NCBI GenBank assembly: GCA_041745295.1 | Contig: JBGTJE010000043.1 | Coordinates: 1 to 64,000, forward strand | Origin: JANMEB01 sp041745295 | Lineage (GTDB): Bacteria > Planctomycetota > Planctomycetia > Pirellulales > Pirellulaceae | Direction of reading: 5' to 3' | DNA: 64,000 nucleotides | Shown here: piece after piece, positions 16,925 through 25,134 of the stretch | Numbering within the stretch: position 1 is the stretch's first letter | How the letters are laid out: the number at the start of each line of letters is the position of its first letter | The notes under the pieces: model-generated | Databases searched by the model: none | What the model saw: the letters and a program-made list of their open reading frames with translations, nothing else | Told to the model about the DNA's origin: nothing | Made by a program: the position numbers and the translations under genes

Positions 16925-19900
16925 TTATCGCCGATCCGTGCCTTGGGTTTGCCAAGTCGCTGACGACTCGCTGGAACTTGAGAATCGTGACGACGTGGGG
17001 AAAACCTCCGGCGCGGTCATTTCTGATTCTGCATTCAGAGAGGCCGGGACGACGATCGATTTCTGCTGAGACAATCGTTTTGCGTCCAACAAAAAATGAC
17101 TGTTGAGGACGCTCCGATACGAAGGTCCAACGTTTTGATTTATCGAAAAGAGTCCGGAGCTTGACGGGGACATCGTCGATACAGGAGCGGTTGCAATCGT
17201 CTCATGTGGTTCTTCGGTTGGAATCAAGCGCGACGGACGCAGAAAAAGGTCGTCGGAGCTAGACAGCGAAGCGGCGAACGGTGTGTCAGCGAGATTGGTC
17301 TCCGCAGTTGCTTCTGTATTCCGGGCAGGATCCGCGGTCGGCGCTTCGGCCGCCGCTGGCATACTTGCTTGAGCAATCATCGGTTCTGGCCGTTGGACCG
17401 AACCGGCTGCGTTGCCCACGGGAGCGGCAGAGATCCTTGGTTGGCTGAATCTGGTCCGGATTGACGACGAGGGCTGTTCGGGCGCGGCCGGCGCCAGGTT
17501 GGGCGTCGGCTCTAGTTGAATCTCGATCGGAACGGCGTTTTGCAGATTCGGGATATCAGGGAAATTCTCTGGATTTTGTTGGACGGCGCCACAGGCGACG
17601 CCAATCGAGGCGTCGATCGTTCCGGGATCGATCCAAAAGCCGTCATCCGTCAACTGCATCGTCCCCAAGTCAAAATTGAGATCGCGCCGCAAGGCTTCGT
17701 AGGTGACCCAAACGCCGAGAAACGAATTTTGGTCGTTTTGCAAGCGGTTCAAGGCATCGGTTAGGTCGCGCGCAGTGGTGGAACCGAGTTGACTTCCTCC
17801 GGCAGCACCTCCAATGCCCTGGGGCGGCTCTTCCAATCGCAAGCGGGATTGTTCCACTTGTTGCACGCTGACTTTAATACTGCGACGATTCAATTCAAAG
17901 AGGATCTTGTTGAGCTCGATATTGCGTAGCGTCTCGCGGAGCCCTTGATTGACTTGATCCTCAAACTCGTAATAGTCGCGGCGATCGCGCTGGTATTGGA
18001 TTAACTGTTGGCGATATTGATTGCGCTCCGCCAATCGCGTGATCGGCGAATCGAAGCGGAATCCGCCGCGAAATTGGCCTGCCTCGTACCGGATGCGAAA
18101 GGGATTGTCGCCGACGTTGCCGAGATCGCCTTCGAATACCAAATCGAATTGGCTTTCGAGCTCGTCCGCGACGACTTCGATTCCGCGCCAGCTATCGACC
18201 AAGCTGGCACGAGCATTCATCCAGTCGAGGCGGCAGCAACGGGCGATTTGCAGGGCTTCTGTGGCGGACAAATGGATGTTGGCCAGTTCGATGGAATCGG
18301 TTCGGGCGCGGGCCTGGATAAGCGAGATCTCAAGCGAAATCGAGGCCAAATCCGTCAACTGTTTGGGGATCTCCGACAAGAGCCCTTCATCCAATCGAAT
18401 GTACAAGTCTGTGGGCGGCAGTGATTCGCCGCGCGCGATCGTATCTTCCACCGTGGCCTGGAGTTGTTCGATCGAGGACTGGGTCTGAGCCAGCTTGGCG
18501 ACGAGATCTTCGAGTTCGGTCAAGAGTAGATCCGGATCCTCCAGCGAGGCGTCTTCGAGGATTCCAGTTTCGATGTCGTATTGCATTGCCCCTTCGGATT
18601 TGACCAATTCCCGCAAGGTCGTCAGGGCCCGGACGCGCCGTGGGCGGACTTGCCGCAAGTATTCGATGTCGGCCCGAATGCGACCCATATCGCTCACCGA
18701 AATCTCTTGGATCGACGGGCTGATTTTTCCCAGCAATGGTGTGATCGCAGCGATCTTCTGTTTGAGTTCTTCGGACCAACGAATGCCGTACTCTTCGTTC
18801 AAGTCTTGCGGTTGAATCGCGGGAGCTGCTTCTGGATTGGCTGGGTCGACGGCCGCGGCGGGCGGAGGTTCGATTAAGAAGCGATTCGATTCGATATGCG
18901 CGGACGCATCCAACAAGACATTGCCGACGTCCACTTTGAGCTCGGCGATTCGGTACTGTCGTTGGTTGTTCTCGTTATCGATAAGTTCGAACTGCCGCAA
19001 AAATGGATCTCGGATTTCAATTGGTAGGTCCGGCGGCAATCCTAATTCACGCTTGAACTGATCCAGTTGCGTTTCATAGTCGACTCGCAAGGAAAGCAAC
19101 CGGCTCTCGGATTGGTACAACGTGCCTTCGGTTTGGCTCAGTTGCAGGGACTCGTGCCGCTCCGCCTTGTGGAATTCGATGAATTGATCCAAGACATTGC
19201 GCAACGAGGAGACGTTGAACTCTTGGATCCGAATTGTTTGCTGCGTGCGCAGTAAGCCAAGGACGCCTCCCGCGCTTCCCGATCCTTGGGATGGTGGATT
19301 GAGGAAGTTGCCCCCGCGTTGCGGTCCGGTACCGGCGTTGCGGCCGGTCGTGATCAACAAAAAGAACCCTTGGCGAAAACGTTCCATCTGCCGCACGTTG
19401 GCCAACAAGGTCCGTTCCGCCTGCGTCAGTGATTCCAAAATGACGTCGCGCCCGGCGCCCCGCAACAGAGGTTGCACGAACGAAAAATTAATCAGCGTGC
19501 TGGCGGATTGCGTGTTCGGCCCGGCAAATTGCCAGAGAACGGAATTCGCCAAACCGATCACCAACTCCGAACCGGTTGCCCCCAACCGGGTCAATTCGGT
19601 GCGTCCGGTCGAAAATTCCGCGGTGGTACTGGAACTGCCGGGGCTGCCGCCGCGGAATCGACCGGAATGCGTCCAGAATGCGTTGAACCCGGCGAACATT
19701 TGCGTATCAAAACCAAATCGCTCCAAGGAAACATCCAGCGCGGAAAGATACAACTCCTCGCGCTGCCGTTGATACGTCGTCGAATGCGTTAGCGCTAGAT
19801 TCACCGCGCGCGTGCTATCGATGATGACATTGCCCCGTTCATCCACGGGCAAGTACGCCATCCAATCAGGACTTTCCACGTAGTCGGTGTCGCCGTTGGC

Positions 19901-20194
19901 GTGCCAACGCGAATAGCCCGGCTTGTCGTCGACCAATTGCATGAACTTGGCCGACGTCGGATCGTCCGGCGGCAGCGGCGGGTGGTCTGCCGAAAAGGGA
20001 TCATGCATCCGCGATTCTGGTTTGACATGAATCGTCGGGTCGGGCAAATCCCACCGCGGATCATTGGCTTTCTGGCGAACGAGGGCATAGACTTCGGCAT
20101 CGGCCTGGCGGCGATAGTAACCGCGATGGCAACCCGCGCCGAAAAGCGCGATGCTTAGTAGTAGTAGGGCGAAGGTGCAACGAATGAGCGGCAC
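16925..20194 (-). CDS. Very large TolC-like outer-membrane efflux lipoprotein
   Basis: The 1089-aa product has a lipobox signal (IRCTFALLLLSIALFGAGC, Cys22). TolC/OEP features follow: GNVIIDSTRAVNLALTHSTTYQRQREELYLSALDVSLERFGFD is the typical start of an OEP repeat, LQPLLRGAG-type VQPLLRGAGRDVILESL marks the beta-barrel entry, and long coiled helices run from about 330 to 830. It is twice the usual 450-500 aa: a ~300-residue insertion (around 420-720) contains extra helices, and the C-terminal ~200 residues are low-complexity. GTG 20194 is chosen because AGGAG lies 8 nt upstream and it begins the signal peptide; the frame is open to 20368. No pump or adaptor gene is next to it. Confidence 0.8.
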   Translation of the reverse strand: MPLIRCTFALLLLSIALFGAGCHRGYYRRQADAEVYALVRQKANDPRWDLPDPTIHVKPESRMHDPFSADHPPLPPDDPTSAKFMQLVDDKPGYSRWHANGDTDYVESPDWMAYLPVDERGNVIIDSTRAVNLALTHSTTYQRQREELYLSALDVSLERFGFDTQMFAGFNAFWTHSGRFRGGSPGSSSTTAEFSTGRTELTRLGATGSELVIGLANSVLWQFAGPNTQSASTLINFSFVQPLLRGAGRDVILESLTQAERTLLANVRQMERFRQGFFLLITTGRNAGTGPQRGGNFLNPPSQGSGSAGGVLGLLRTQQTIRIQEFNVSSLRNVLDQFIEFHKAERHESLQLSQTEGTLYQSESRLLSLRVDYETQLDQFKRELGLPPDLPIEIRDPFLRQFELIDNENNQRQYRIAELKVDVGNVLLDASAHIESNRFLIEPPPAAAVDPANPEAAPAIQPQDLNEEYGIRWSEELKQKIAAITPLLGKISPSIQEISVSDMGRIRADIEYLRQVRPRRVRALTTLRELVKSEGAMQYDIETGILEDASLEDPDLLLTELEDLVAKLAQTQSSIEQLQATVEDTIARGESLPPTDLYIRLDEGLLSEIPKQLTDLASISLEISLIQARARTDSIELANIHLSATEALQIARCCRLDWMNARASLVDSWRGIEVVADELESQFDLVFEGDLGNVGDNPFRIRYEAGQFRGGFRFDSPITRLAERNQYRQQLIQYQRDRRDYYEFEDQVNQGLRETLRNIELNKILFELNRRSIKVSVQQVEQSRLRLEEPPQGIGGAAGGSQLGSTTARDLTDALNRLQNDQNSFLGVWVTYEALRRDLNFDLGTMQLTDDGFWIDPGTIDASIGVACGAVQQNPENFPDIPNLQNAVPIEIQLEPTPNLAPAAPEQPSSSIRTRFSQPRISAAPVGNAAGSVQRPEPMIAQASMPAAAEAPTADPARNTEATAETNLADTPFAASLSSSDDLFLRPSRLIPTEEPHETIATAPVSTMSPSSSGLFSINQNVGPSYRSVLNSHFLLDAKRLSQQKSIVVPASLNAESEMTAPEVFPTSSRFSSSSESSATWQTQGTDRR

Positions 20195-20433
20195 GGGAAC
20201 AACTCCTGGATCGACGAGTTGCGACGAAAACCGGATTGACGATGAGACGCCATCGGTCACGGAAACTTTGCGGGGAATTCCGTGCACGCCGAAAGTGTCG
20301 GTTGTCAGTGATTTCGGGGTTATCCGCGGCCGCTCTTGAGAAAAGATAGCCCTTCCCTCACCAATCACCGCGCTTAACAGCCGAAGTTGTTCGGGTGGCG
20401 CAACTTAGGGCGACCATTCGGGGAAATAGTTAA
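20195..20433. other. Divergent intergenic region
   Basis: Between the TolC-like gene (minus) and the promoter of the coiled-coil membrane protein gene (plus). The open extension of the TolC-like frame up to 20368 contains no conserved sequence. I see no repeat, and no convincing promoter for the minus-strand gene. Confidence 0.4.
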
Positions 20434-20462
20434 TTGACAGCCTAGTTTGCCCAATTTATGAT
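20434..20462 (+). promoter_or_regulatory. Near-consensus sigma70 promoter
   Basis: TTGACA (20434-20439), an exact 17-bp spacer and TATGAT (20457-20462) match consensus at 11 of 12 positions. Transcription should start near 20469, giving an ~80-nt leader before ATG 20551. It is the strongest promoter seen in the window. Confidence 0.7.
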
Positions 20463-20550
20463 CGATGACTGCTTCCGGTTTTCCCGTTTTCCAGCATTTC
20501 AATTGACGAAGTTAGATAGAATCGAACCTTAGAGCTTGGCCGAGACGTTC

Positions 20551-22233
20551 ATGGACATTCCCATAATCACGATTGCCGTTTTAGCGGTAATTGCGATCGT
20601 CTTTATAATTGCGCTGGTCAAGTCGCGTTCGTCCGTCCATTGGTTGCATTTAGTCCTGGTCTTTTTGACCTTTTCGACCACCGTCGCCGGCGCGATTATC
20701 TTGTCGCGTTCCTATAAAACGCGGGCCGCCTGGCAACTGCAATATAAGAAAAATAAAGACGCCTACGAAGATCAGAAAGCAAAGTACGAACAGGTGCGCG
20801 ACGGTTCGCCGCTCAGTACCACTTCGGACCTATCTTCGGTGCGTGGCACAACCAGCGCGTTGATGTTGGAGACTTTTGGCCAAGGTCGGCTTTGGTCGAA
20901 CGGTACCCCGGAAGTCCAAGGCGAGAATATTGTCTTGACGTTGCCGACCACCACCGCGGACGTCGATCAGCTCTTTACCAACGATCAACCTGCCACGCAA
21001 CTCCAGCCGCGGATGTTGGTTTATGCGTTCCGCGACGGAATCATTCCGGACTCGGTGTACGTCGACCCAGACGCAGAAGACCTTAAAGATCTGACCGCGC
21101 CGACACCCGCGGCGACCGGACCGGCGATGTATTTGGGAATCTTGCAAGTGGTGAGTGTCGAGGGAAGCAAGGTGACGTTGAAGCCCAACAACACCCTCAA
21201 TACGCCCGAGCGCAAACTGCAACGTGACGCCCAAGGTCAAATCGTCATTCAGAACGGCAAGCCGGTCATCGAGAGCGCCCCCATCTTTCCGGAGATCACC
21301 CACGAGTTTGAAGCGCCCTCCGGGACTTGGACGCTGTTTGAGAAAGTGCCCGTGGATCTCCGCGATGCATTCAAGCGACTCAAGCGCAATATCCGAGACA
21401 TCGATCCGTTGGCCGATACGACAGATATCGACCAGTATCAGGAGCGCTATCGCAAGGAACTCACGCAGTTCATGCCTGCCGAGAGTTTTGGGCTGAGCCT
21501 CGACCAACCGGAGCAAGCCGCCAGATACGAAGCCATCATCGATCGCTACGCATTCGATCTAATGCGTCTCGTCGACATCAATAAATGGATCGCCGATCAC
21601 AAAGACGAGCGCGCGAACACCTCATTCGATCCGCCCACCGATGAACGGTTCGTCAGGCTCAAGTTCAACGAGCGATCTCAGGAATACGAAGTCGACTCGA
21701 ACACGGGAAACGTGCGCGATAGCGGAGCGTTCGACAACCGAGGCCGCGCGGTCTTGAACATCCTTTGGGCGACGCCTGACGGGACCGGGAAGATTCGCTT
21801 GGACAAAGACGCCGTCGTCATCGTCGATCCCGAATCAGCCGTTCGGTTGAAGGAAGCAGAACAGGTCGAAGATCTGGGCGAAATCTACGTCCGACGATTG
21901 AACGATTTTCCCGCGCTGACGTCGAATTACAATCTGGAACGAGAACGATTGTTTGACGTCCTGCTGCGATTGGTTGATGAAATCGAGAAGCTCAAAATTA
22001 CCGACGCCGACACGCAAGCCCAAGAACGACAGCGCGCCCAACTGATCGACCAGTTCACGCAAGATATCGCGAACGTGCAAAACGACGTGCAAACTATCGA
22101 CGCGCTGCGCGCGGAGCGGGTGCGTGAAATCATCGATCTGAAAGAGCAAATCAATCGCCTGCACAAAGTCATCGGGCTGCAATACGAAGAGATCAAGCGA
22201 CGGTCGACGCAACTTCTCAACACATCGCGCTAA
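20551..22233 (+). CDS. Membrane-anchored coiled-coil protein of unknown function, 560 aa
   Basis: Two membrane segments lie at the N-terminus (IITIAVLAVIAIVFIIALV and LHLVLVFLTFSTTVAGAIIL). A charged coiled-coil stretch follows (YKKNKDAYEDQKAKYEQVRD), then a mixed alpha/beta region of about 350 residues with repeated strand-rich segments, and a second coiled coil (residues about 470-555, ending EQINRLHKVIGLQYEEIKRRSTQLL). I do not recognise the family beyond its resemblance to planctomycete hypothetical proteins. ATG 20551 is preferred to TTG 20536. It has its own strong promoter, which suggests constant, high expression and perhaps a structural role in the envelope. Confidence 0.75.
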   Translation: MDIPIITIAVLAVIAIVFIIALVKSRSSVHWLHLVLVFLTFSTTVAGAIILSRSYKTRAAWQLQYKKNKDAYEDQKAKYEQVRDGSPLSTTSDLSSVRGTTSALMLETFGQGRLWSNGTPEVQGENIVLTLPTTTADVDQLFTNDQPATQLQPRMLVYAFRDGIIPDSVYVDPDAEDLKDLTAPTPAATGPAMYLGILQVVSVEGSKVTLKPNNTLNTPERKLQRDAQGQIVIQNGKPVIESAPIFPEITHEFEAPSGTWTLFEKVPVDLRDAFKRLKRNIRDIDPLADTTDIDQYQERYRKELTQFMPAESFGLSLDQPEQAARYEAIIDRYAFDLMRLVDINKWIADHKDERANTSFDPPTDERFVRLKFNERSQEYEVDSNTGNVRDSGAFDNRGRAVLNILWATPDGTGKIRLDKDAVVIVDPESAVRLKEAEQVEDLGEIYVRRLNDFPALTSNYNLERERLFDVLLRLVDEIEKLKITDADTQAQERQRAQLIDQFTQDIANVQNDVQTIDALRAERVREIIDLKEQINRLHKVIGLQYEEIKRRSTQLLNTSR

Positions 22234-22235
22234 GC

Positions 22236-22302
22236 AATTACGAATTACCAATTACGAATGCCGATTCAGAATTCGAAATTGCCAATTCGTAATTCGTAAT
22301 TC
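22236..22302. repeat. AATTACGAATT inverted repeat
   Basis: AATTACGAATTACCAATTAC at 22237 onward is largely complemented by AATTGCCAATTCGTAATTCG at 22277 onward, forming an AT-rich hairpin that fills the short gap between the coiled-coil gene and the DinB-like gene. Confidence 0.6.
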
Positions 22303-22304
22303 TC

Positions 22305-22781
22305 ATGAACGTCCAACAGCTCTTGGTTGTCTCGCTCGAGACATCCGACTTGATTTGCCTTGGTTATCTACAGGATTTGTCGGACGATGATTTGATGCTG
22401 CGACCGCACGTAGGATGCAATCATTTGAACTGGCAGATCGGACATTTGATTCAATCCGAGCACGAAATGATGCAGCGAGTCGCCTCGATGCCGACCCTGC
22501 CCGATGGCTTTGCCCGTCGCTACACCAAAGAAACGCAAGGCTTAGATCGACGCAACGATTTTTGCACCAAAGACGAGTTGTTTCAGGCGCAGCAGGAACA
22601 GCGGGCCGGTACGTTGGCGGCCTTGGGCCAAATCAGCGAAACCGACCTCGACCGTCCAACCGGAGTCGATTATGCGCCGACCGTCGGAGCGCTGTTGGCC
22701 TTGATCCCCGCACATTGGCTAATGCACGCCGGCCAATGGGTCATTGTCCGCCGCGAATTGGGACGGCCGTTGCTGTTTTAA
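22305..22781 (+). CDS. DinB-like four-helix-bundle protein
   Basis: A 158-aa protein with the DinB/YfiT layout: a first helix with SLETSDLICLGYLQDLSDDDL, then HLNWQIGHLIQSEHEM containing the first metal-binding His, a polar middle part, and ALIPAHWLMHAGQWVIVRRELG with the second His pair. Members bind a divalent metal with three histidines; several use bacillithiol or other thiols, most are uncharacterised. It starts two bases after an AT-rich inverted repeat and has no recognisable Shine-Dalgarno sequence. Confidence 0.85.
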   Translation: MNVQQLLVVSLETSDLICLGYLQDLSDDDLMLRPHVGCNHLNWQIGHLIQSEHEMMQRVASMPTLPDGFARRYTKETQGLDRRNDFCTKDELFQAQQEQRAGTLAALGQISETDLDRPTGVDYAPTVGALLALIPAHWLMHAGQWVIVRRELGRPLLF

Positions 22782-22847
22782 ACGATGTTCCCGCGGGTTG
22801 GCAACGAAAAACTCGTCGACCACGGTTTCATCGTGCTGATATCCAAA

Positions 22848-22912
22848 CACTGGCAGAGCCAGTGGCACACGGAAACTCGCTTCGGTCTTGTGTGCCACTG
22901 GCTCTGCCAGTG
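22848..22912. repeat. Perfect 23-bp inverted repeat with a 19-nt loop
   Basis: The 23-mer 22848-22870 (CACTGGCAGAGCCAGTGGCA core) is the exact reverse complement of 22890-22912. Each arm also contains a small inner palindrome (CACTGGC-AGA-GCCAGTG). It lies between the convergent DinB-like and CorA genes. A single arm with one mismatch occurs at 947-969, so it is a dispersed family rather than a gene-specific terminator. Confidence 0.85.
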
Positions 22913-22942
22913 CTGTTGTTGGGATAGGCACCCAAATATTTG

Positions 22943-24010
22943 TCATTTCAAGTCGGACTGCCGTCCGATCCATCCCCAGCGCCAGAACGTAATCATCATC
23001 ACGACGGAGATGGTCGCCATCAGCCCAAGCACGGTTATATATCCGTACGGCCAACCCAATTCCGGCATACTCCAGGGAGAGGCATCGGTGTTGAAATTCA
23101 TTCCGTACACACTCGCAATAAAGCTGAGTGGCATGAAAATCGTCGAGATAATCGTCAACACCCGCATCACGTCGTTGGTCCGTTGATTGATGTTGGCGTA
23201 CTGGAGCTCTCGCAAGTCCGAACAGAGTTCGCGAAATGTTTCGGACAAGTCGATCAGTTGAACCGTGTGATCCTGGCAGTCGCGCAAATGGAATCGAGTC
23301 TCAGCTTGGAGGATGGCATGGTCGGATCGCAGTAAGCCAGTGATCGCATCGCGTAGCGGCCAGATCGCCCGCCGCAGGGTGAGTAAGTTCCGGCGAATTG
23401 CGTGGAGTTCCCCAATCATGCCGCGCGCCCGAGGAGCTTCGGCGATTTCTTCAAGAACATCGAGTCGCTCCCCCAATTGCTCCAGCGGCGAGTAATAGCT
23501 GTCGATCGAGGCATCCAAGAGGAGGTACATCAGAAAGTCCGCGCCGGATCGTCGCGTCTGCGGATTGGCCCGTCGAATCCGATCCCGCACCGCGCCCAAA
23601 CAGTCCCCAGGCCGCCCTTCTTGAAATGTGATCACACAATTCTGGCGCAGAAACATCGACAGTTGCTCCGTGACCAGCGAATCCTCCTCGGTCGCTGCCA
23701 TCCGCACGACCAGGAACAAATAGCCGTCGTATTCTTCGACTTTGGATCGCTGATAGACGTGGTGGACGTCTTCCAGCGCCAAGGGGTGAAGCCCAAACAA
23801 CGCACCGATGCGCTGGATCATTGCGACATCGTCCACCCGGTCCACGTTCAACCAGTGAACGAGGTCGGGTTGCTTCAAGTACGAAGGAAGTTGAGTGATA
23901 TCATCGATTTCGCGTTCTTGAAAATCAGACGGCCCATAACTGATCAACTGGATGGTCGTTCGCGCCGCGGCACTGCCGGTGGGCGAATCGGTCGTCGGAC
24001 GGGGCTCCAT
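22943..24010 (-). CDS. corA: CorA-family magnesium/cobalt transporter
   Basis: A 355-aa Mg2+/Co2+ channel of the inner membrane. A cytoplasmic domain of about 290 residues (LVHWLNVDRVDDVAMIQRIGALFGLHPLALEDV, AEAPRARGMIGELHAIRRNLL) is followed by two membrane segments near the C-terminus, the first ending in the signature YGMN (family GMN motif) preceded by LSFIASV. The last segment ends in a basic tail, RWGWIGRQSDLK, as in CorA. ATG 24010 follows GGAGCCATC-type sequence with AGGAG about 7 nt upstream. It appears monocistronic. Confidence 0.95.
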   Translation of the reverse strand: MEPRPTTDSPTGSAAARTTIQLISYGPSDFQEREIDDITQLPSYLKQPDLVHWLNVDRVDDVAMIQRIGALFGLHPLALEDVHHVYQRSKVEEYDGYLFLVVRMAATEEDSLVTEQLSMFLRQNCVITFQEGRPGDCLGAVRDRIRRANPQTRRSGADFLMYLLLDASIDSYYSPLEQLGERLDVLEEIAEAPRARGMIGELHAIRRNLLTLRRAIWPLRDAITGLLRSDHAILQAETRFHLRDCQDHTVQLIDLSETFRELCSDLRELQYANINQRTNDVMRVLTIISTIFMPLSFIASVYGMNFNTDASPWSMPELGWPYGYITVLGLMATISVVMMITFWRWGWIGRQSDLK

Positions 24011-24077
24011 GATGGCTCCTTGGAATTCTCAGCATCATAATCCCAAGCGGCCGGACTGAACATCGACTCCGACCAAC

Positions 24078-24106
24078 CTGACCGAATACCGAAAAAGCGA
24101 TAAGAT
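24078..24106 (+). promoter_or_regulatory. Possible promoter of the rhomboid gene
   Basis: CTGACC (24078-24083), a 17-bp spacer and TAAGAT (24101-24106) match consensus at 8 of 12 positions with ideal spacing, 50 bases before ATG 24157. Moderate support only. Confidence 0.4.
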
Positions 24107-24156
24107 GATGACGGCGTGTGGGGCAAGTTGAAATCCGATTTCCTTCGATAGGCCGC

Positions 24157-25020
24157 ATGGGACTTCACGACCGGCACTACTACCGCGATGGCGAGCGAAT
24201 GCGCTACGACTGGGGCGGATCTGCGCGATCCGCCGTCGCGACGTTAATCATCGTGAACGTGGCGATTTTCGTGATCGACGCGTTCACCCCCGGCGGGGGC
24301 GGCTGGCTAATGGGAAAACTCGAACTCGATGCGCAGCTCTTCCAGCATCCGTGGAATTTTTGGCAGCTTCTAACATATGGGCTCGGGCACGCGGCGATTA
24401 ATCAGTCCGCGGGCATCTGGCATCTGTTCTTCAACATGTTTGGGTTGTTCATTTTCGGCGTGCCTGTCGAACAGAAGTATGGCAAAGCCGAGTTTATTCG
24501 CTTTTATTTGCTTGCCGTCGTTTTCGCAGGCTTCGTCTGGGTCGTGGCCCAGTCGATTTCGGGTGGGCAAGGATCGGTCATTGGCGCTTCGGGGGCGGTC
24601 GCGGCGGTGGTCGTGCTGATGGCGCTCAATTTTCCCTATCGAGAAATGCTTTTGTTGGGCATCATCCCGATTCAAATGTGGATTTTGGCCACGATGTATG
24701 TCGTCTACGATTTTATTGGCAGCTTTGGATCCGACACGAGAGTTGCCTACGTCGTTCACTTGGGCGGTGCCGCGTTTGCCGCACTCTACTTTTTTCTGCA
24801 TTGGAATTTCAGTCGCCTTGAACAGGTCAAGAAATGGGTTCCGTTTGGCCGCCCGCGATTGCGAGTGCACAAACCCAAGGAAGATCGGTTGCAGGACGAA
24901 GCCGATCGAGTGCTCGAAAAAATTCACCGTTCCGGCGGGTCCAGCTTGACGCGCGGAGAACGCAAGACGCTCGAGCGATATAGCAAACAAATGCGCGAGC
25001 GGCGAAAACCTGACTCGTAA
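24157..25020 (+). CDS. Rhomboid-family intramembrane serine protease
   Basis: A 287-aa membrane protein with six or so hydrophobic segments. The catalytic Ser is in VIGASGAVAAVV (GxSG motif) and the catalytic His in VAYVVHLGGAAFAALYF. The AGIWHLFFNMFGLFIFG segment gives the conserved HxxxN of the oxyanion region. The soluble C-terminal tail (about 80 residues) contains EDRLQDEADRVLEKIHRSGGSSLTRGERKTLERYSK, a short motif often found after bacterial rhomboids. Rhomboids cut transmembrane helices of other membrane proteins; the substrate is unknown. ATG 24157 is chosen over GTG 24118. Confidence 0.92.
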   Translation: MGLHDRHYYRDGERMRYDWGGSARSAVATLIIVNVAIFVIDAFTPGGGGWLMGKLELDAQLFQHPWNFWQLLTYGLGHAAINQSAGIWHLFFNMFGLFIFGVPVEQKYGKAEFIRFYLLAVVFAGFVWVVAQSISGGQGSVIGASGAVAAVVVLMALNFPYREMLLLGIIPIQMWILATMYVVYDFIGSFGSDTRVAYVVHLGGAAFAALYFFLHWNFSRLEQVKKWVPFGRPRLRVHKPKEDRLQDEADRVLEKIHRSGGSSLTRGERKTLERYSKQMRERRKPDS

Positions 25021-25052
25021 GCCCCGATGGCGTCGATTGAATCGGCAAATTA

Positions 25053-25082
25053 CTGGCAATCCGGCCGGGCTCTCGCTATCAT
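25053..25082 (+). promoter_or_regulatory. Possible promoter of the PSCyt1 gene
   Basis: CTGGCA (25053-25058), an 18-bp spacer and TATCAT (25077-25082) lie about 50 bases before ATG 25135. The match is 9 of 12 at a tolerable spacing. Confidence 0.35.
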
Positions 25083-25134
25083 GAAGTCCATATCGGTGGG
25101 TTGAATCCGTTGGTGGCATCGAGCGGCATGTGCG

